Source: Polyporus tsugae (Eukaryota; Basidiomycota; Agaricomycetes; Polyporales; Polyporaceae). From it: a DNA stretch of 64,000 nt. Every line of letters starts with the position of its first letter. Positions within the stretch are counted from its first letter, which is position 1. Below the pieces are notes generated by a model, which was given only the letters and a program-made list of their open reading frames with translations, made no database searches and was not told the DNA's origin. Positions 9,821-20,949 of this stretch are shown here, in pieces. The position numbers were made by a program, and so were the translations under genes. Location of the stretch: NCBI GenBank assembly GCA_024305745.1, contig JAHRBS010000013.1:1612001-1676000 (forward strand), in the 5' to 3' direction.

Positions 9821-12160
9821 ATGGCGGACCTCTTTCCCTCGGATTCCCATTGCTTCGATGGATTGAGTGCATCCGATGCTCTAAGGAAGGAAACCCCTGT
9901 TCTCACTCGACGCCAGGCTGCAGAGACACTCCTCCGAGATGGGCTACCCTATTCCAAGTTGAGGCGTAGACACATGATGATTTGTAACCCCTTTGACCCA
10001 TCCCTTTTTCTATCCAGGAAGCTTGCTGGGCATAAATCATGCGTCAATGCCCTGACATTCTCTAAAAATGGACGGTGGCTTGCTAGTGCAGGCGACGGTG
10101 AGGTGTCGTGTCCCTTCGAGTCACCCGTATATGCTCATACGCATGCTACTCTACACTCAGACCCATACTTGCAGATATGGGATTTCCACCAAGAAGCACT
10201 ATCAGAGCCAGCCTGTAGATTCGTTGGACCAAGGGTGGGTATCTGGGAACCGGGACCTGGGTCGTATCAGGACACGACGCTAAAGATTACGACTCCTCGA
10301 GTAGGGGAACGTCTTCACCCTCGCCTTCTCAGCCTCGGGACAGTTTGTCTACTCGTCAGTCCTTCTACCTTCCCCTGTCCCATTATATGTCTAGTACTGA
10401 CGAATTAGATAGCGGGGACACGCGAAATGTCATACACCAGTATGATATCTCCAATTTAAAGGACCCCGTATCCCGCATAGAGCGTGGTTCTCAAGCCGGT
10501 TCACCAAGCTGGAGTAACCACCAACATGACGTAAGAGCACCACGTCTCATCTCAACTGATCGTCACACTAACGTAACTCAGGATAGCCTCCGCGCGATAT
10601 CTTGCCACCCCGATCAGGATGCTCTTTTCCTCAGCGCGGCGTAAGCGTTCCTTTGTTCACGTTCACTGTAGCCGCTCAAGTCCAGAACCTCTAGCGAAGA
10701 CGGCTGCATAATTTTGCACGACATGCGCGCCGACTCGCGATACACCCGGACACAGCGCATCCTACAACACAGCGCGGAATTGACGGGCCTCCAGTACCAT
10801 CCTACGATGACGAACATTTTCGCGACGAGCGATAACCAGGGACATGTGTGCCTGCGCGATATTCGGATGGCGTTTGGACCCTTGTCCCAACGCCAAGATG
10901 AAGGCGTTGTACATAAAGTGGGCCATCGACAGTCGATCACATACACTCGGGGGAACTCATGATTGCAATAGTACATAACAACAGTGGCCAGACAAGGCGT
11001 CTCGAATATGGCTCGGCCGGAGGCTAGCAGTCTGGTGTTTGACCGCGAAGGTGAATTCGCCGAGCATCATCGAGATTAGGTGCTTATCGGCAAATTCAGG
11101 ACGAAGACTAGCCGTCACCATGCTCGTGAGTGGTATCCCGTGTAGTGTCGTGCCCGTAGGTCGGAGGCTCACTGACAACCAGCACCATCTGCCAACGTTG
11201 TATGCGTTGAATGACCCGTATCCTATTGCCGTATTCAGTGGACGTAATTACCCGAACCGAGCCGTAGTCTCCCCGGGAGAGAAGACCTACTCGAATAGCT
11301 GCACGATGAAGGTAGGCACGACACGCTACAGAACAGTCGATGGCGCTTACCGTGCCGTCTTAGCATGGAAGTTTTGGCTCTTTGGGCTCCGATAGAGACA
11401 TGTATTACGCTCAAGGCTCGGATGACTTCCGGACGTACGTGTGGAAGATACCGGAGGAGTCTGCTCTACTGGGGAGCCGCATGGTTGTCGAGCACTCAGA
11501 CTGGATGAAGGCCAGAAGACCCGGAGAGTTAGGTGGGTACCACTACCGTCTGTACGACGCATACGATGCATTTATGTGTCATCGTTCAATCAGGATATTC
11601 GGCCACCCTTCTCGGACCGAGATACGTTCCGCAGGAGATCTCCACGCCCCTTGCGCGGTTGACCGGTGAGTGTCTCTACACACGCACTCTTCCCCGCCTA
11701 TCTCACGGCGTCTGTGCCCAGGGCACGACTCGATCGTCAACACCGCGCTCTGCCATCCCTACGACCCTTACATCCTGACCGCGGGCATCGAGCGCTTCAT
11801 CCGCCTCCACAGTCCGACCCCAGCGTCGTCCAGCACCGAACCTCTACTCCCGACGCCCAAGACCGTGCGGACGACAGTGTCCTCCAGCCCCAGCTCCCAG
11901 GACATATTCCTCCGCGCCATGGGCATGCTGGACGACTCGGTCTCGGACGAGGACGAGGATGACAGCCAGTCGATCGCGCTGTTCGACCAGTGCGTGGGGA
12001 TTTTGGTTGTGGGTTGGGGTATGAGTGCGCTGACGCGTGTGGTAGGATACTGCGGATGGAGGGCGACGGGGACGTGTTCGCGATCCGCCCTTGGAGGGAG
12101 GACGAGGCGGACACTAGCGACGAGGATTCGGAAAAGGACGAGGGCACTCTGTACCAGTAG
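9821..12160 (+). CDS. WD40-repeat protein, DCAF5-like (spliced)
   Basis: Starts MADLFPSDSHCFDGLSASDA; an in-frame ATG at 9779 is possible. WD repeats are visible in order: LAGHKSCVNALTFSKNGRWL with LQIWDF, then SGDTRNVIHQYDISNLKDPV, ISCHPDQDALFLSA, ELTGLQYHPTMTNIFATSDN with HVCLRDIRMAFGPL, PIAVFSGRNYP, RDMYYAQGSDDFRTYVWKIP, and HDSIVNTALCHPYDPYILTA with GIERFIRLHSP. The C-terminus is Ser-rich then very acidic (DDSVSDEDEDDSQSIALFDQ), ending EGTLYQ at 12158-12160. The repeat order and the late 'HPYDPYILTAGIE' repeat followed by an acidic tail resemble DCAF5 (WDR22), a substrate receptor for CUL4-DDB1 ubiquitin ligases in other eukaryotes. The exact orthology is an inference. There are at least seven introns. 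Confidence 0.8.
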
Positions 12161-12560
12161 GCTAGTCATCTCGATCTTCGTGCTCTTGAGTCCGGCAATC
12201 GTTCTTGTGGTGGTAGCGTAGCTGAAAATCTTCGCTATGGGATGCCATAACAATTTACTCTCGCGTTCGTGGTCCCATGGTTGGCGATCCCCGAGTCGGT
12301 TCCTACTCAGGTTATCTTTCGCGACTCTGCCGGCGATCGGTTCCGCACTGTTGTCCCCGCTTTCAACACCCTCCGTCAACTGGAAACAGTTGGAGTAGGC
12401 TTACAAGATGATCGGCATAAGTCGCGATTGCAGAGCACCGCGTAGCTATACATGTACAGGGTAACTATCCAGTCATACGACGTAGTAGATGTGTCCATAG
12501 TCTTGGTATTCCTTCTTAGCCTCGTTCTCCGCCAGCTTCATTTGGCAGCGTCCTCAAGTT
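12161..12560. other. Convergent 3' intergenic region
   Basis: Lies between the stop codons of the WD40 gene (+) and the gelsolin gene (-). It probably holds both 3' untranslated regions; nothing else is seen. Confidence 0.5.
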
Positions 12561-13985
12561 CTAGGCTATCGCAGCAATGAACGTCTCGGTCTCCCGACCT
12601 TGGTTGATCTTCACAATCTGCATAGACAGAGCCGCCCTCCCCCCGCTCTGCCGATACTTGTGGAGGTAGTGTTGCCCGTACTGGAGCGCGAGCCGGCGTT
12701 CCGTCAGCGACGCGCTAGCCCCAATCCACACGTAGATTGCAGGCGCATTGGGGTTGGCACTATCGTCCAGGACGAACGCGTCGTCAGGCGAAAGCGATGA
12801 TTCGGTTGGCGGGGTTACGGGCTCGAAGGCGAGTTCACCAATCGCGTCTGAGAGACGGAAGAGCGCCTTCTCGGTGGCGAAGGATGTGGGCTGCGCAGGG
12901 CTGACGGCTTCAAGGCCGAGCTCGGAAAGGAATTGGCCAGCGCCTTGAACGTGCTCATCTGTCGTGTCGGTGTCAGCTCGACGCAAGGAAAACTGGTAGA
13001 GTATGAGAATGGGTTCGATATTAAGACTCACGTACCGAAGACAGTCGTGTCGCACTGGTTCTCCCGCTCGTTCACGAGCGACTGCACAAACTCTGCCGCC
13101 TTGAACTTTACCTTCCCAACCGCGCCCTGCGTGTTGAACTGCCACACCTTTTCGCCCATGTCTAGCACGTATACGCCGCCTTGCTGGATGCTCGTACCCT
13201 CGGCCGGGACCTGGCGGACCTGGAGGAGCACTGTGGGTTTTCCCGGCACATGGACAGAGGAGATGCGGTAGAGGCGGCGCGTGTTGTCCGGGGGTGGCTG
13301 GGTGACGTGGTGGAAGCCGGAGGAGACGCCGCCGTGGAGGGAGACGAACTTGGGGAAGTAGGATAGGAAGCGGGCGGACTCGTACCCTTCGACCTCGCGG
13401 TATTGGACGGGCACCCCGCTGAGGTCTGTGCAGACACATTGGGTCAAATTTTATATAGGCGTACTGTGCGTTGAGATGATGAAATCTACGCACGGTCATC
13501 GAGTTCGACGGTCTTGTACGCAGCGGTGCCGGCTTCATCTTGCGAGGTGTCGGATCCTAGCCAGAAGTGCAGGTCGTACGAGAGCTGCTCGTTGTCAGGG
13601 TCCTTCTTAAAGGTCTGAGGAAGTAACAATCCTGTAAGAGATCCTCGCGCGAATGGAACAGAGAATGAGACGTACGTGCAGGACGATATACGAGTCGCCA
13701 TCGTAGAAGTGACCATAACGCGACTTGGGCCATTCCTTCACGTGGAACTGCTCGATCCTCCAAATCTGCAAGCCTGGCTCTTTACCAGCCGACTTCCATG
13801 CGGCTTCTTTGTCCCCCGCATGTTCCCTGACCTGTTTCTCAAGCTACTTAGAACGAAGGGGATGATATCGTGAGCGCGATGTGCTGAATGTTGGACCGAG
13901 ATCAAGTCCGACATACATCTGATCCGAGTAGCGCGATATTGGAGTCCTCGATGTTGTACTTTGTCGGGCGAGTGAGATGAGCCAT
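12561..13985 (-). CDS. Gelsolin/severin-like actin-severing protein (spliced)
   Basis: Starts [20 protein letters not shown] at 13985. A first gelsolin repeat contains [20 protein letters not shown] and [13 protein letters not shown], then [20 protein letters not shown] with [19 protein letters not shown]. The next exon has [20 protein letters not shown] and the second repeat [20 protein letters not shown] with [16 protein letters not shown]. The third repeat has AFVLDD and [20 protein letters not shown], ending [13 protein letters not shown] before TAG at 12561-12563. The spacing matches three-repeat proteins (severin, fragmin, CapG) that cut or cap actin filaments in a calcium-dependent way in the cytosol. 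Splice sites GTATGT and GTACGT are visible after SDQ-type exon ends and VLH. Confidence 0.9.
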
Positions 13986-14285
13986 GTGGCGGAGAGATAG
14001 AGATGGCCGGTAGAGACTCAGAGAAAGTCCGTGGTCACTGTCCCGGTGACTTGAAGGCCTAGGTCTGGCGCATGGGGCAGTAGATTAGATTAAGTAGGTC
14101 TTATCTTCAAATGACGGGACAAGCGGCGGCGATTGCGATGGAGGGCGAGCTTCGCGCACAGATTCGGGCACTCACGGTCCCTCTCCAGTCTCCATCTCAC
14201 TCAGCATCATGCAGTCCTATTCTTGCACGCCTTTCCTTCCTCCCACCGCCTACCCCGCTTCCTCTAGCTCGACAGTGCTCCCCTC

Positions 14286-15664
14286 ATGGCGTTTGGGACC
14301 GTCAAGCTCAACGATGGCAATGAGGTGCGTAGTACTGCCCCAGGATGGACAATAATGGTCTTGACGCATCGTCCCACCTAGATGCCCATCATAGCGTTCG
14401 GGACAGGATCCAAGTGGAAGGGAAAGGTCCGTCTGCGTCCTCATCGCGACGCGGGGGCATTTACCGAAGCACTATCGCGTCCTTTCAGGATGTCACCGAC
14501 TACGTGATCCAAGCCATCGAAACTGGTTTCTCTCACATTGACTCCGCCCAATGTACGTTTTCTCCCGCACATATCCGTGCATTCATTCATGCGACGTGGG
14601 TCCGGACAAGGGTACCAGACGGAGGATGGTGTAGGGGACGCCATCCGCGAGAGCGCCTTAAATCGGAACGAACTGTACCTTACGACCAAGTGGTCCGGCC
14701 TCACCACGATTCCTGAGGCTATCAACAACAGCCTCAAAGAGGTATGCGTCTCCATGATCTCCCCCCTCTGCGTCCACGTCCGATGACAAATCCGGTTTAC
14801 AGCTCGGCGTGAAGTATGTCGACCTCTACCTGATCCACAACCCGAGAGGAGTCGGGGATTTGGAGCAAGCTTGGCGCGAGTTCGAGAAGATCAAGGAGGC
14901 CGGTCTCTCGAAGTGCGTTTCGATTTATTATTGCTCCGCAGCTCTTCTCTGACTACGCGTGAATACAGGAGTATTGGCGTTAGCAACTTCAATCTTGAAC
15001 AACTCCAGAAGCTCGTCAAGGTCGCTAAGGTGAAGCCCACCGTTAACCAGGTGCGTTCTAGGACGATGGAGTCAATTGTGGGTGCATTGATCAATCCGAG
15101 TGCAGATTCTCTTCCACCCGTACAACTACGCCGAGACCAAGGAGCTTTTGGAGTACAGCGCGAAGCATGGTATCATTACCGAAGCTTACAGCAGCCTTTC
15201 GTAGGTCATCGCTTGCCTTTCTTCTCTCTGCCCCCTTGTTCTAACATTCCGATCCCTTAAAGCCCCATCACGAGATATCCTGGTGGCGCAGTAGATGCAC
15301 CTATCAAAGCTGCAGCCGAGCGCCTGAATGCTACGCCCACCCAAGTTCTCTTGTCGTGGGTCAGGAGCAAAGGCGTGGCCATCGTCACGACGAGCTCGAC
15401 GAAGGAACACTTACAGGAGTATCTCGCTGTCGCTGACCTTCGTAAGTTTCGCTTCCGTGTCTCGCGCCTCATGACGAACTCAAGCTTGTGCCTGCTTCGC
15501 CAGCTCCTCTGACGGAAGAAGAAATTGCTGCGATTGACGAGGCGGGGGCCAAGGGTCCTCCTGGCAATGTCCTCGCGAAGCTCCCTAAGAACAAGTACAT
15601 TCTCGTTGCGGCTCTTCTGTTCGCTATTCTCATTGTTATGCTTATGGTGTGCGGGAGGCCGTAG
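14286..15664 (+). CDS. Aldo/keto reductase with C-terminal membrane anchor (spliced)
   Basis: Starts MAFGTVKLNDGNE at 14286. Exons follow with MPIIAFGTGSKWKGK, DVTDYVIQAIETGFSHIDSA, YQTEDGVGDAIRESALNRNE, LYLTTKWSGL, LGVKYVDLYLIHNP, SIGVSNFNLEQLQKLVKVAK and SPITRYPGGAVDAPIKAAAE. The catalytic tetrad of the aldo/keto reductase (AKR) superfamily is present: Asp in HIDSA, Tyr in WYQTED, Lys in TTKW and His in LIHN. The GVSNFN and TTSSTKEHLQEY (NADPH phosphate-binding) motifs are also present, so a NADPH-dependent carbonyl reductase is expected. Unusually, after the barrel the protein ends KYILVAALLFAILIVMLMVC and GRP. That is a single hydrophobic helix, suggesting a tail-anchored enzyme facing the cytosol. 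The stop TAG is at 15662-15664. Confidence 0.88.
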
Positions 15665-15924
15665 GTCATGACGGATTGTATTCTCGAGAGGGTCTGTTTC
15701 GTGCTCTCGACCTACTCATGTTCACCAGTCTGACGCTCTACACGGTATACATCTTAGCTCATTAGTTATGGGGTAATCAATACGGCGGGGCGATTTAGAT
15801 ATTCGAACATAGAGCAACGGCCACGTCAGCAGACTATGTCGTGCTCTTAACCCAATTAGATGGTATATAACATAGAACGAGCGGGCATGTACGTGAAGCG
15901 TGAACCAGCCAGTATCATAATAGT

Positions 15925-17437
15925 CTAAACCGCGTAATGCGATCCGCGGTCTGTTTTGTAGTCGACGTCGTCCGCCGGGTCACTGTTCTTGTCCCCGTCG
16001 GTCACCACCTCGCGGGTGACCTGGATGCAAGACATGTCTGCCCTGGCACGCTCGAGATGCTCCATTCGGAAGACTATGCCGCTCAGTGTGGAGGACGTCA
16101 TTGCGGACTTGTCCGGCGCCGATCCGGGCAGCCCATGCATGAGACCGAAGCCGGAACGCACGATAACGAGATATGTGACGAGGGCCTGCAAGTTCAGAGT
16201 GGCGACGTCAGCGAAGGGCTCAGGGATTCAGAGCCCAGAAGATCCAGTGCAGTATGAAGCCCGCGCGGTGACGTACCGCAATCTGCGTCGCGATGTCCAG
16301 CACTGCAAGCGCCGCGGGGTCGGTGAGGTTGTACAGGATGAACACGGCGATGGTGATCCCCATGAGGAGCGCCCCAGACTCGACGAGCAGGAAGATGTGG
16401 CGGATGTACTTGTTGGTGCGGGACGGCTGCGCCATCGCCTGGGTGATGCGGGAGCCGGTGGACCAGAGGCGCGACGCGATGGCCGCGGTGACGGAGATGT
16501 TGATGACGAGCTCGACCGGCCAGCCGACGTCGCTCAGCACGCGGACCATGGGCTCCGTGGCGTTCACGCCTTGCGCGAAGACGACGATGCCGGCGATCGA
16601 GACACCTGGAGTTCGTTGTCAGTCGGTCGACGCGCATTGTCGTTTGCGGTGGCTACATACCTAAACGCACGAGCACAAGGAGTATCTAGGTTCTCCGTCA
16701 CCACCCGATTGTATAGGATATCAAGATAGCACTTACAGGTATCACAATAACCTTCCAGTTATATGCCCAGACGACGTGCATTCGCCAAGTCTATGCGCTA
16801 ACTTGTAAGTATGTCGCACAAAACATACCAGAGAATACTTGCCAGGACAATGTCTTGGATGAACATCTGCCGGAGTCGTCAATCGCCATGTGGAGTTACA
16901 TTCGCATCATAGAACATACCGCGATGGTGTAGGTCGAATTCTTGAGCAGTGCCATACCATGCGACTGGGACGCATAGTAGAGCGATGCATAGTATGATGG
17001 CGCATCGGGGGGGATGAAGATGAAGGCTTCAAGTTCTTGTCGCAGCGATGCTGAGACATTGATCGTCGCGCAAAGGTACAAGAGAGCGGACGTCCCAAAC
17101 AAGATCCTAGAATCGTCAGGTTGGTCGGATTTTGGGTGGTCACGGTCAGTCAGACCGGGTCAGGTCAAGCACGTACCACTTGCTCCGTTGGCCCTGTAGT
17201 TGTCCGAAAAGAAGGTAGCACACAACTGCAAATACGATCGTGCTGGCGGCAGTTGAACGGACAGTTACGCATCGGGGCTATCCACTCACTTGAAACCTAG
17301 CCGTGGGACGAGTTAGAACACGAAGTTGAGTGGACATTAACGAATGACGTACCCCAAAGAGCCGTCTCAATCCAGGTGCTGATGATGTAGATCTTGTTCA
17401 GGGGTGGGATTGTTGACTGCGTCGAGGAGGAGACCAT
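15925..17437 (-). CDS. Multi-pass membrane protein, basidiomycete-expanded family (spliced)
   Basis: The first exon is MVSSSTQSTIPPLNKIYIIS followed by TWIETALWG and GTACGT. Downstream exons encode FGTSALLYLCATINVSASLR, SLYYASQSHGMALLKNSTYT, and YNWKVIVIP after a tyrosine-rich RCYVVW-like region. NATEPMVRVLSDVGWPVELV, INISVTAAIASRLW, YIRHIFLLVESGALLMGITI and TLQALVTYLVIVRSGFGLMH complete the core. The topology (about seven helices and a soluble C-terminal tail ending at TAG 15925-15927) matches a large uncharacterised family in mushroom genomes. The family is distinct from DUF6534 but similar in layout. Function is unknown; receptor- or transporter-like roles are speculative. Conserved loop elements include the STG+IT segment (WSTGSRITQAM). 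Confidence 0.72.
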
Positions 17438-18766
17438 AGGATGGACGAGTTTCCTCCGGTCGGAGTGGGAGCCAGCGACACTTCTGCCCCTGGTCTCGGG
17501 ATTAATATATGACGGCGGTTGAAGTTGTGCCGCAACATAGGGCTGGGGCTGGGGCACCGCGCACCCGACGGCAGCTTGTATGTAATATGTTTTCAAAGTC
17601 GACCCTACACTGTACAGAGGACGGGACGACTCCGTGTGAGAACCGAAAAATCAAGCGGCGCATTCTTCGCATAGTACATGAAACGCTGTTCGGTGTTACT
17701 CAATATTGCAGGTTGTCATGGCCGGGTAAAGCCCTAAGGATAAGCGAGCTGTCATCTATTGTTTTATGCCAAGAAGCGGCCACGAATACGTATCCTGAAG
17801 TGCATGAATTGATTTTACGTCGCCAGACGGGACCGTGACCATAACCTAGAATGTGGAACGAAAACAGATCTAGAGGAACGTCCGACTGACGTAGATCGTC
17901 AAGTCAACCATTTCAACGCATACAGCTGATGCTGCCGTATACGCGAGGACCTGTGCAATGATTCCGAAGGGTCAACGGAGTGCAGGCCACACCGCCCGAT
18001 ACTATGCGCAAATTGGCGGCATATCATGTCTTCCACAGCTGGGGCCTGTTCGGGTACCCGATAGTGGGGAAATTCACCATACTTATGATGTAACAGAATC
18101 CCAGTGCGGTTGCGAACCACACAGAGATGTATACAAGTACTCACCAAGCACCCTTGTCGCCGGCTGACGATTAGCTGTCTGCAATCAATTGAATGAAGCA
18201 AGACCTCGGAGTAGCCTATCGTCGTCCTCGCCGTCGAGCCAAAACTTGTTCGCGGGGCTAGACTATGATTTATGTCGCGCTTTCATGAGCTGTGTCTACC
18301 GCCGTAGTGGATAGCGAGGTTAAGAGTGTGGTGTTCATGGTACATGTACAATGCCAGGGCCAGTGATTTCCAATATTCAATCCCCGCCATATCCGAGACT
18401 TCCCAGTGTCACGGTATAGCCACCGCTTGCCCCAGTGCTAGTACGCTGTCCATGTGGGTTCCGACTCTGTGGCTACCACCGGAAAATGATCCTCCTTCGA
18501 AACGGGTGCGTTCGCTCATTATTGACCTGACATGCGCGGCACTCAATATGCGACATAATGACCCCAGTTCGTATGGGCATCACATCCACGGCTCTGGAGC
18601 CTTAAGTCGGACACCCAGCTCCGATCACGGGCGTAACTCAATGTCACCCTCCCCGAAAGGACGAATTCCGTCAGGCTGCCGTTCGGGCCGACTAGATCCT
18701 CGCGTCTGTACTTGAGCCCACCGGGCCTTGTAGCCTCCAAGATCGAGGCAAATATTTCATGCGTGC
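17438..18766. other. Long stretch without a recognised gene
   Basis: Frames of 60-130 codons occur on both strands, but none gives a family I recognise and none has supporting splice motifs. The first part is presumably the promoter of the membrane-protein gene. Confidence 0.4.
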
Positions 18767-19480
18767 TTGTCGTACCTCCCAGTTTATCCGAGTCTAACTT
18801 ATTATCTCATAAGCTCGGATATCATCCGCAACATGTTCACCATCTTCCTCCATGGAGCGCACGACGTCATGGACGCGACGGGGCCGCTGCCAGCTGAACG
18901 TGATCTTGCTGTGTTGGAATGGACGTGCGAACTTGAACCAAGGACCGGCATCGCTGACCTTCAGTGGGGCAAGGATTTCAAGTTTCAAGACCTCCCGCCT
19001 GGCCCTCGTGAAGATTGGCAAACTCACGGAACAGCACTCCCAATCAATTGACAATCTAGAGAGCCATGTCGCTAACGAGACGGTGGTAGGTATTCCGCAG
19101 TTATTGTCGAGCGACCCTAGCCCGAGGCCCGGAGCGTTGCTGATGTCGTTAACGTTTTGCAGGCGCCCCAGTGGACGCGACGTCTGAATCTTTTGGCTCA
19201 TCCGAACATCACTGTCCCTGAGAGTCGACCTGAGAAGCTGCGCAGGTATCTGACCATTTTCGCTCTGGGGGAAACTGCGAATACATATGACACGGGCACT
19301 ACTAAAGAGTCTGGGCTATGCTACTGGCAGGTTCATTCACCTCCTGGACGTGGTCAACAGTGGCCACCGCTCAACCTCGGCCCTGTTTCGGAGGACGTGG
19401 CACTGGCAGGCAATGGTCACCTCGAGGCTCGCATATACTTATACGAGCCAGTTTCCGTCTAACGCTTTACGCATGTCTGA
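18767..19480 (+). pseudogene. Decayed paralogue of the acyltransferase
   Basis: Reads FTIFLHGAHDVMDATGPLPA, then LAVLEWTCELEPRTGIADLQ and DLPPGPREDWQTHGTALP. This aligns with the intact gene at 6020-7926 (LHATHSIIDAK, SLLLEWMSTP, LPPGPITATGGPREDWNTNG). The HxxxD motif is retained (HDVMD). The frame then breaks. LRRYLTIFALGETANTYD continues the homology (intact: QRFHVTFTTQESARITQ) in one frame, and ALLKSLGYATGRFIHLLDVV follows in another (intact: QALKSLGFTFSELLDAVTAL). Neither an N-terminal nor a complete C-terminal part was found. It lies on the opposite strand from the intact copy, about 11 kb away. Confidence 0.65.
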
Positions 19481-19830
19481 TGTAGCATTTCCGCTCCACC
19501 TCCCCCACTGGACGCTGCATCGACCTCCACACGTGTGTGTGGAGAGCAGGCACAATTCGCGGCGACTTCGAACTCGAACTACGACCAAGACCCACCCACA
19601 GGCTACTAGACATGTGGCAAGCGAAAACGAGCCGGCGTAAGCTCGCCTCTCAACTCTCAGATCTCAGGCCTCAGGCCTCATGAGGCTTCCAACTGAATTC
19701 GATGACCATCCCGATCGGCTGACATCATGGTGGGCTGCATCGGCGAGTATCTCATTATAACATCCTCCCTCGCGCGGTCAGATCTAACAACCGTCTCCCT
19801 AATCCCTGTGCGTGAGGCACGACGCTCCGA
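19481..19830. other. Intergenic
   Basis: Upstream of the SDR gene. It holds a short run of overlapping GGCCTCA/TGAGGC words (19655-19690). Otherwise nothing. Confidence 0.4.
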
Positions 19831-20661
19831 ATGCCTCCATTCATCCTAATCTCTCCCGCGACGCGCGGGCTATCGCTCGCACTCACCCGCCACTGCCTCC
19901 GCACAACCTCTCTCCCCATCTTCGCCACGTTCCGCCCCAACCCGCCCAACAGCAGCGGTTCTGGTTCTGGTGGCCCACGCACCCTGGAGTCAGTGCGGGA
20001 GGACATCTTGGACCCCCTCCAGGACATCGACCCCGCGCGTCTCCACCTCCTTCCTCTCGATCTGACCTCGGAAGAGAGCATCGCGTCCGCAGCGGACGCG
20101 CTCGGCCGCGCCCTCCCCCAGCTCCCAGGCACGGACGAGCCGTCGTACATCCGCACCGCGTTCTTCACCGGGGGCGTCCTTCACCCCGAGCGCCAGCCGG
20201 CGGACCTCGCGCTCGACCACATCCTCGAGACGTTCCGCCTCAACGTCGTCTCCCACCTCCTGCTCATCAAGCACTTCTCGCGCTTCCTCCAACCCGCGTC
20301 CGCGCCGTCAGACCCCCTGATCCTCGCGAAGTGGGTGCACGTCTCCGCGCGCGTCGGCTCGATATCCGACAACCGTATCGGCGGGTGGTACTCGTATCGC
20401 GCGTCGAAGGCGGCGCTCAACCAGGTCATCCGGACGTTCGACCTGCACCTCCAGGCGAAGAAGCTGCCTGCCATGGCGGTGGGCGTCCACCCCGGAACCG
20501 TCAAGACGGATCTTAGCGAGCAGTTTTGGAGGAGCGTGAGCGCCGAGAAGCTCTTCTCACCCGAGTACTCGGCGGCGAAGCTCGCGGAGGTCGTGGACGG
20601 CCTCCGCCCCGACCAAAGGGGGAGAGTGTGGGACTGGAAGGGGGAGGAAGTTGAACCCTGA
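19831..20661 (+). CDS. Short-chain dehydrogenase/reductase (SDR), single exon
   Basis: 276 codons, ATG at 19831, stop TGA at 20659-20661, no intron. It begins MPPFILISPATRGLSLALTR, the SDR Rossmann fold opening, but the usual TGxxxGIG glycine pattern is replaced by SPATRGLSL. DLTSEESIASAADAL is the acidic-turn and DxTs segment. FFTGGVLHPE stands where NNAG usually lies. VHVSARVGSISDN supplies the catalytic Ser, YSYRASKAALNQ the YxxxK pair, and VHPGTVKTDLSEQ the PGxxxT loop. The layout resembles the CsgA-type atypical SDRs (short C-terminal domain, NAD(P)-dependent). The substrate is unknown. GC content is high, particularly in third positions, compared with neighbouring intergenic DNA. Cytosolic location is expected. 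Confidence 0.88.
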   Translation: MPPFILISPATRGLSLALTRHCLRTTSLPIFATFRPNPPNSSGSGSGGPRTLESVREDILDPLQDIDPARLHLLPLDLTSEESIASAADALGRALPQLPGTDEPSYIRTAFFTGGVLHPERQPADLALDHILETFRLNVVSHLLLIKHFSRFLQPASAPSDPLILAKWVHVSARVGSISDNRIGGWYSYRASKAALNQVIRTFDLHLQAKKLPAMAVGVHPGTVKTDLSEQFWRSVSAEKLFSPEYSAAKLAEVVDGLRPDQRGRVWDWKGEEVEP

Positions 20662-20949
20662 AGCTCCCACAGAGTAAGGTAGTGACAATCACGTTCCTGC
20701 AGTATGTACATACAAAGGCTCTCAGTCGAAGACCAATGCAAGTTAGCAGTATGATGCGATGATGATGATGCGAGAGGGTATGGTACAGGTTGGGTGTATG
20801 TACATGCAACGTGCAGGCAACAGAAACCCGTCTACCCGGATATACAGGTGTCCGATCTCAAGCATCCGTGATACATGTGTCCCAAAAATCCATGACATCT
20901 AGTATGATGTGGAGCACTAGCCAAATATCTGCCTCTAGGGCAGGTGCTG

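Noticed and set aside
12561..12948. Plus-strand frames over the gelsolin gene
   Set aside because: They are antisense shadows of a clear gelsolin reading on the minus strand.
15989..16729. 246-codon plus-strand frame
   Set aside because: Antisense of the multi-pass membrane protein exons; the minus strand gives hydrophobic helices and splice sites.
17899..18201. Minus-strand frame upstream of the membrane protein as a second DUF6534-like gene
   Set aside because: Looked for the family motifs (YGxxxxQ, FFaxRxW, LhxsrxGF) and did not find them in order.
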